A stretch of DNA of 5,853 nucleotides, taken from positions 1 through 5,853 of the forward strand of contig PMYA01000120.1 in the NCBI GenBank assembly GCA_003170935.1, written 5' to 3'. The notes below the pieces were generated by a model. The model was not told where the DNA came from. It did not search any database and saw only the letters and a list, made by a program, of their open reading frames with translations. Of the stretch, positions 4,900 to 5,853 are shown piece after piece. Source of the DNA: Methanobacteriota archaeon (GTDB lineage: Archaea > Halobacteriota > Bog-38 > Methanoflorentales > Methanoflorentaceae). Each line of letters starts with the position of its first letter. Positions within the stretch are counted from its first letter, which is position 1. The position numbers were made by a program, and so were the translations under genes.

Positions 4900-5673
4900 T
4901 TAATCGAGGATGAATGGACTGACGTAAAGGCCATCGATCCGTATGAGGCGCTTTATCGAATCCGCCTTAAATGGGATTCTCCATGCTTTTTCCAAGCTAT
5001 CCCATTGAGCCCCTGGAACTAGTTTTAAATTGGCTTCTATCTCGTGAGCGTCCCCTAGTACCTTGATCCATTTCTTATTGCGTGTACCTACTGCCCACGT
5101 GTTTTGTGAAGAAGTATTTAAACTCTGCACAGTAGGGTGGAGGACAACGCCATTGTCCCTAAGGCTTTCAAAAGAGTCTCGATTGACGGGGAATCGCCAC
5201 ATCCTCGTCTGCTCATCCCAGTGACCGCCCTTAATTGCACTAAGCCTATGACTTGGGCTAAGGGAACTTCCGCGGACGATTAAAGTCGTGGAATCGTCGT
5301 CAAGTTCGCAAAGAAGCCCAGTGTCAGCGTGATTGTATTCGCGTTGTTGCTTTTTTATCGCGTTTCTCTTGGATTCAGGATGAGGGCCGTTTTCTCGCCT
5401 ATCGCTAGTCCTCTCAATTTGGCTTTCTTGAGAGGTGTTAAGCGTTTTTAGAGCGATCTTTGCATGCAATCTAACGTCCTCGAACGCATTCTGCGTCGCC
5501 GCTAACATTAAACCATCGCGAGCTGACGAGTCTGCATCGCCTGAAGCAAGGGCGACCGCTTCTAGCGCGTCGACTGCTTTGAATCGCTGGTGCTCGTTTT
5601 CGTCATTTAATGCCTTTAAAAGTACGTCAACTCTTCTATACCGAGTCAGGCGGTCGAAGTCGTATTCACCCAT
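4900..5673 (-). CDS. HEAT-like protein with two C-terminal HARP-like W-D-x5-W-R motifs
   Basis: A 257-residue protein of unknown function. Residues 14-78 form two HEAT-like helical hairpins (VDVLLKALNDENEHQRFKAVDALEAV and a second ending VRLHAKIALKTL). A charged linker rich in Arg, Lys, Glu and Asn follows (about 79-115). The C-terminal half carries two copies of one motif. Copy 1 (129-173) has WDEQTRMWRFPVNRDS at 152-167; copy 2 (202-246) has WDSLEKAWRIPFKADS at 224-239. Both share W-D-x5-W-R-x-P-x4-S with a preceding hydrophobic strand and helix. This resembles the HARP-type accessory repeat found beside SNF2-family helicases, which binds DNA or stimulates annealing; here no helicase is attached. 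A nucleic-acid role is inference. There is no signal peptide or membrane segment. The ATG at 5673 has a weak GTGAT upstream and an AT-rich promoter. It stands alone, convergent with mtd. Confidence 0.75.
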   Translation of the reverse strand: MGEYDFDRLTRYRRVDVLLKALNDENEHQRFKAVDALEAVALASGDADSSARDGLMLAATQNAFEDVRLHAKIALKTLNTSQESQIERTSDRRENGPHPESKRNAIKKQQREYNHADTGLLCELDDDSTTLIVRGSSLSPSHRLSAIKGGHWDEQTRMWRFPVNRDSFESLRDNGVVLHPTVQSLNTSSQNTWAVGTRNKKWIKVLGDAHEIEANLKLVPGAQWDSLEKAWRIPFKADSIKRLIRIDGLYVSPFILD

Positions 5674-5718
5674 TTTATCACTAGCGATTATTCTTCTATT
5701 TTAAATGTACGGGAGTAA

Positions 5719-5726
5719 AATATAAA
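5719..5726 (-). promoter_or_regulatory. TATA box of the HEAT/W-motif gene
   Basis: TTTATATT on the minus strand lies within a longer AT-rich run (5716-5730). A start about 26 bases downstream (near 5696) would give a leader of about 22 bases. A second AT-rich box, ATTTAAAA (about 5699-5706), is nearer the ATG and could be an alternative. Confidence 0.45.
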
Positions 5727-5733
5727 TATTTAC

Positions 5734-5775
5734 CTAAACGGTGCACGCAATACGCTCATATGCCATCTAAACGGT
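5734..5775. repeat. Nine-base direct repeat upstream of the HEAT/W-motif promoter
   Basis: CTAAACGGT occurs at 5734-5742 and 5767-5775, 33 bases apart (about three helical turns), just upstream of the TATA box of the minus-strand gene. CTAAAAC (5776-5782) is a degraded third start of the motif. The spacing would place two bound proteins on the same face of the helix, so an operator is possible. The rest of 5776-5853 holds nothing I recognise. Confidence 0.35.
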
Positions 5776-5853
5776 CTAAAACACGATGCTGGATACCAAA
5801 TCTTTTAGTGAACTCTTAATCGGTGTAGCTAACTTAAAGGCGCACACGTAAGG

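Noticed and set aside
5435..5704. Plus-strand 89-residue ORF opposite the HEAT-like region
   Set aside because: It is antisense to a protein with clear HEAT and W-motif patterns; Ser/Ala-rich low-complexity shadow.
5786..5851. Plus-strand 21-codon ORF near the right end
   Set aside because: Too short, without a clear ribosome binding site or recognisable motif.

Overview
The window is archaeal. Two adjacent genes encode C1-carrier enzymes that depend on tetrahydromethanopterin: formylmethanofuran formyltransferase (Ftr) and F420-dependent methylene-H4MPT dehydrogenase (Mtd). Around them are an archaeal/eukaryotic-type glycyl-tRNA synthetase, a small zinc-ribbon protein of the UPF0148 (Sjogren's/scleroderma autoantigen 1-like) family, and a stand-alone 3'-phosphoesterase of the LigD PE family. 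Promoters look archaeal (AT-rich TATA-like boxes) and transcript ends are marked by T-tracts. This fits a euryarchaeal methanogen or an anaerobic methane/alkane oxidiser (ANME-like). Archaeoglobales-type archaea also carry these enzymes, so the exact lineage cannot be fixed from the window.

Layout. Positions 1-2663 form a minus-strand series, read right to left: the 3'-phosphoesterase gene; a previously unlisted 55-codon small ORF 12 bp behind it with a clear Shine-Dalgarno; a possible 39-codon GTG ORF overlapping that one by four bases; a five-repeat TPR protein; a GC-rich hairpin; the UPF0148 protein; and glyS, which is cut by the left edge (216 codons present). The divergent region 2664-2913 holds candidate promoters for both directions and a doubtful 37-codon ORF. 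Plus-strand ftr (2914-3822) and mtd (3970-4791) follow, 147 bp apart, and end in a T-rich terminator. A convergent minus-strand gene (4900-5673) joins an N-terminal HEAT-like segment to two copies of a tryptophan-rich, HARP-like motif, with no helicase attached. Positions 5674-5853 contain its AT-rich promoter and a short direct repeat, but no convincing gene.

Functionally, Ftr and Mtd catalyse two non-consecutive steps of the H4MPT C1 pathway. The cyclohydrolase Mch, which acts between them, is not in the window. The minus-strand genes concern translation (glyS), DNA or RNA end repair (PE) and protein-protein scaffolding (TPR). The best candidates for undescribed biology are the PE plus small-ORF unit and the HEAT/double-W-motif protein. 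I saw no mobile element, CRISPR array, tRNA or rRNA.
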